A stretch of DNA of 64,000 bases. Source: Acinetobacter geminorum (GTDB lineage Bacteria; Pseudomonadota; Gammaproteobacteria; Pseudomonadales; Moraxellaceae). This document shows positions 63,033 to 64,000 of this stretch, piece after piece. Below the pieces are notes generated by a model that was not told the DNA's origin, ran no database searches, and saw only the letters and a program-made list of their open reading frames with translations. Within the stretch, counting starts at the first letter, position 1. Every line of letters begins with the position of its first letter. The stretch spans positions 26,432-90,431 of the forward strand of contig NZ_JABELE010000016.1 of NCBI RefSeq assembly GCF_013009345.1, given 5' to 3'. The translations under genes were made by a program, and so were the position numbers.

Positions 63033-63758
63033 TTATTGCTCATCCAGAATTTGCGCTAATCTCTTTTGGTAATTATTCAAAAAATCCTTTGTTACTCGGA
63101 AATGTTCAGTTTCTTCATAGCTCACCTGTTCAATTCCCGATTCCGAAAACTGGTAAATTTTTGCATTTGGGTACGCCAAAAGGATAGGGGAATGTGTTGC
63201 AATAATAAATTGGGATTGTGCCCGACATAAACGATCTAGGACTGATAGCGTTGTCATCAGCATGGTTGGCGATAAAGCGGCTTCCGGTTCATCCAAAAGA
63301 TATAAACCTTGTCCTTTTAACTTCATGGTTAATAGCTTTAAAAACCCCTCCCCATGAGAACGCGTATGTATATCTCCACCGTAACCCGCCAGATAATCTA
63401 TTTCTTTCATATAAGTTGCCACGTTATAAAAACTTTCGGCCCTTAAAAAATAATAGTCCTGAGGCTTTTTATAGCTTTTTATTGTGCGCAGAGATTGATA
63501 CAAAACAGAACTAGTGGTAGCCGTATTCAGTTGAACATTGCGTGTCCCGCCTTCTTCCGAAAAGCCTAATGCCAGTGCCAACGCTTCGAGAATAGTGGAC
63601 TTGCCTGAACCATTTTCCCCAACAAAAAATGTAACATCAGGATGAAATTCAATATTTTCCAAATCATTTACTGCTGGAATAACATAGGGATAACTGGCCC
63701 AGTCCAAGCCCTCTGGAGCTTTCAGCTTTATGGCTCTGATATAAGGTTTTTCTTCCAT
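63033..63758 (-). CDS. AAA-family ATPase (ABC/SMC-like ATPase domain)
   Basis: A 241-residue ATPase with Walker A GENGSGKST (about 48-56), an ABC-like signature SHGEGFLKLL, Walker B LYLLDEPEAALSP and an H-loop ATHSP. It lacks transmembrane parts and coiled coils, so it is a stand-alone RecF/SMC-like ATPase rather than a transporter. No endonuclease partner is adjacent. Function unknown. Confidence 0.8.
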   Translation of the reverse strand: MEEKPYIRAIKLKAPEGLDWASYPYVIPAVNDLENIEFHPDVTFFVGENGSGKSTILEALALALGFSEEGGTRNVQLNTATTSSVLYQSLRTIKSYKKPQDYYFLRAESFYNVATYMKEIDYLAGYGGDIHTRSHGEGFLKLLTMKLKGQGLYLLDEPEAALSPTMLMTTLSVLDRLCRAQSQFIIATHSPILLAYPNAKIYQFSESGIEQVSYEETEHFRVTKDFLNNYQKRLAQILDEQ

Positions 63759-63932
63759 AATACTATTAGAAATCTATTTTCACTCTATAGCATAGTGAAT
63801 TTTGAGTAGCAATAACATGCTTATACAGTTCTCAACGCCTTAATTTGACGCTTTTCTTATCCATAAAAACTCTACTTTGAAACAGTTGAGCCAAGAATAA
63901 GCTCTTAAAACATTTTTCTCATACAAAAAGCA

Positions 63933-63960
63933 ACACCCCCATTCATAGGAATGGGGGTGT
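63933..63960 (-). terminator. rRNA operon terminator
   Basis: A 12-bp perfect stem (63933-63944 and 63949-63960) with an ATAG loop, followed on the minus strand by TTTTTG. It lies about 10 bp after the 5S 3' end. Confidence 0.92.
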
Positions 63961-63970
63961 TTGGAATAAT

Positions 63971-64000
63971 GAGCTGGCGATGACTTACTCTCACATGGGT
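63971..64000 (-). rRNA. rrf: 5S rRNA, 3' end (partial)
   Basis: The minus strand begins ACCCATGTGAGAGTAAGTCA and ends CATCGCCAGCTC, the conserved 3' end of Acinetobacter 5S rRNA. The rest of the gene and operon lie beyond the window. Confidence 0.92.

Noticed and set aside
63759..63932. tRNA or extra RNA gene between the AAA ATPase and 5S rRNA
   Set aside because: No cloverleaf or CCA end; only a 6-bp inverted repeat (63779-63784/63794-63799) of doubtful meaning.
1..64000. CRISPR arrays, insertion sequences, integrons or prophage genes
   Set aside because: No regularly spaced repeats, transposase, integrase (other than XerD) or phage structural genes were seen.

Overview
The window is an Acinetobacter chromosome, most likely from the A. 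calcoaceticus-baumannii complex. The evidence is low GC, closely packed genes, and several recognisable Acinetobacter proteins: an OprD-family porin matching OccAB1, a 739-aa ParC, an AamA-like adenine methyltransferase inside the rib operon, and an uninterrupted comM. The last bases are the 3' end of a 5S rRNA on the minus strand, so a rRNA operon starts just outside the window. I see no prophage, insertion sequence, tRNA or CRISPR array. It is core chromosome with a few small accessory cassettes.

Layout. 0-5 kb: ftsW-murD (division and peptidoglycan) and a Fur-type feoA-feoB-small Cys-rich protein operon. 5-10 kb: xerD, a DsbC-like lipoprotein, hom, thrC. 10-15 kb: pbpG, then gacA, pilS, pilR. 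15-20 kb (minus): lptF-lptG, gpmI, ctpA. 20-23 kb: pepA-holC, a coiled-coil protein and a 72-aa protein behind a double Pho box. 23-28.6 kb (minus): nrdR-ribD-adenine methyltransferase-ribE and glnK-amtB. 28.8-34 kb: ubiK, comM, and a MocR regulator divergent from a class II aldolase/DapA-like pair. 33.9-37.6 kb: TorF-family porin, a roughly 950-bp AT-rich gap, OccAB1-like porin, ppa. 37.6-48 kb: MAPEG protein, fadD, parC, MFS transporter, TRIC-type channel, YchJ, TerC-CBS, LOG. 48-59 kb: two beta-propeller lipoproteins, an MFS exporter, lysozyme-dinB, RidA, DUF2726, YgiQ. 59-61 kb: a MerR-controlled cassette (DUF2938, flavodoxin, DUF2798) followed by a structured RNA. 61-64 kb: lytic transglycosylase, cysK, AAA ATPase, 5S rRNA.

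Main discovery candidate. Between the DUF2798 gene and the lytic transglycosylase lies a compact non-coding RNA gene (about 60963-61078). Four successive hairpins each present AGGA or AGGAN in the loop, and the last one is also the intrinsic terminator. This is the architecture of CsrB/RsmX/Y/Z sRNAs, which sequester the translational repressor CsrA/RsmA. A near-perfect GacA upstream activating palindrome (TGTAAG-N6-CGTACA, 11 of 12 positions) lies about 70 bp upstream of the inferred start. The GacA response regulator gene is itself at 11265-11900. This points to a Gac/Rsm regulatory RNA, which I do not recall being annotated at this locus.

Other regulatory signals read directly from the DNA: a Fur box inside the feoA promoter that forces a revised GTG start, tandem 11-bp Pho repeats before the 72-aa gene, a weaker Pho-like site before the phytase-like lipoprotein, a 19-bp-spacer MerR promoter, (A)CTGGA half-sites in the MocR/aldolase gap, and a 17-nt palindrome across the cysK promoter.
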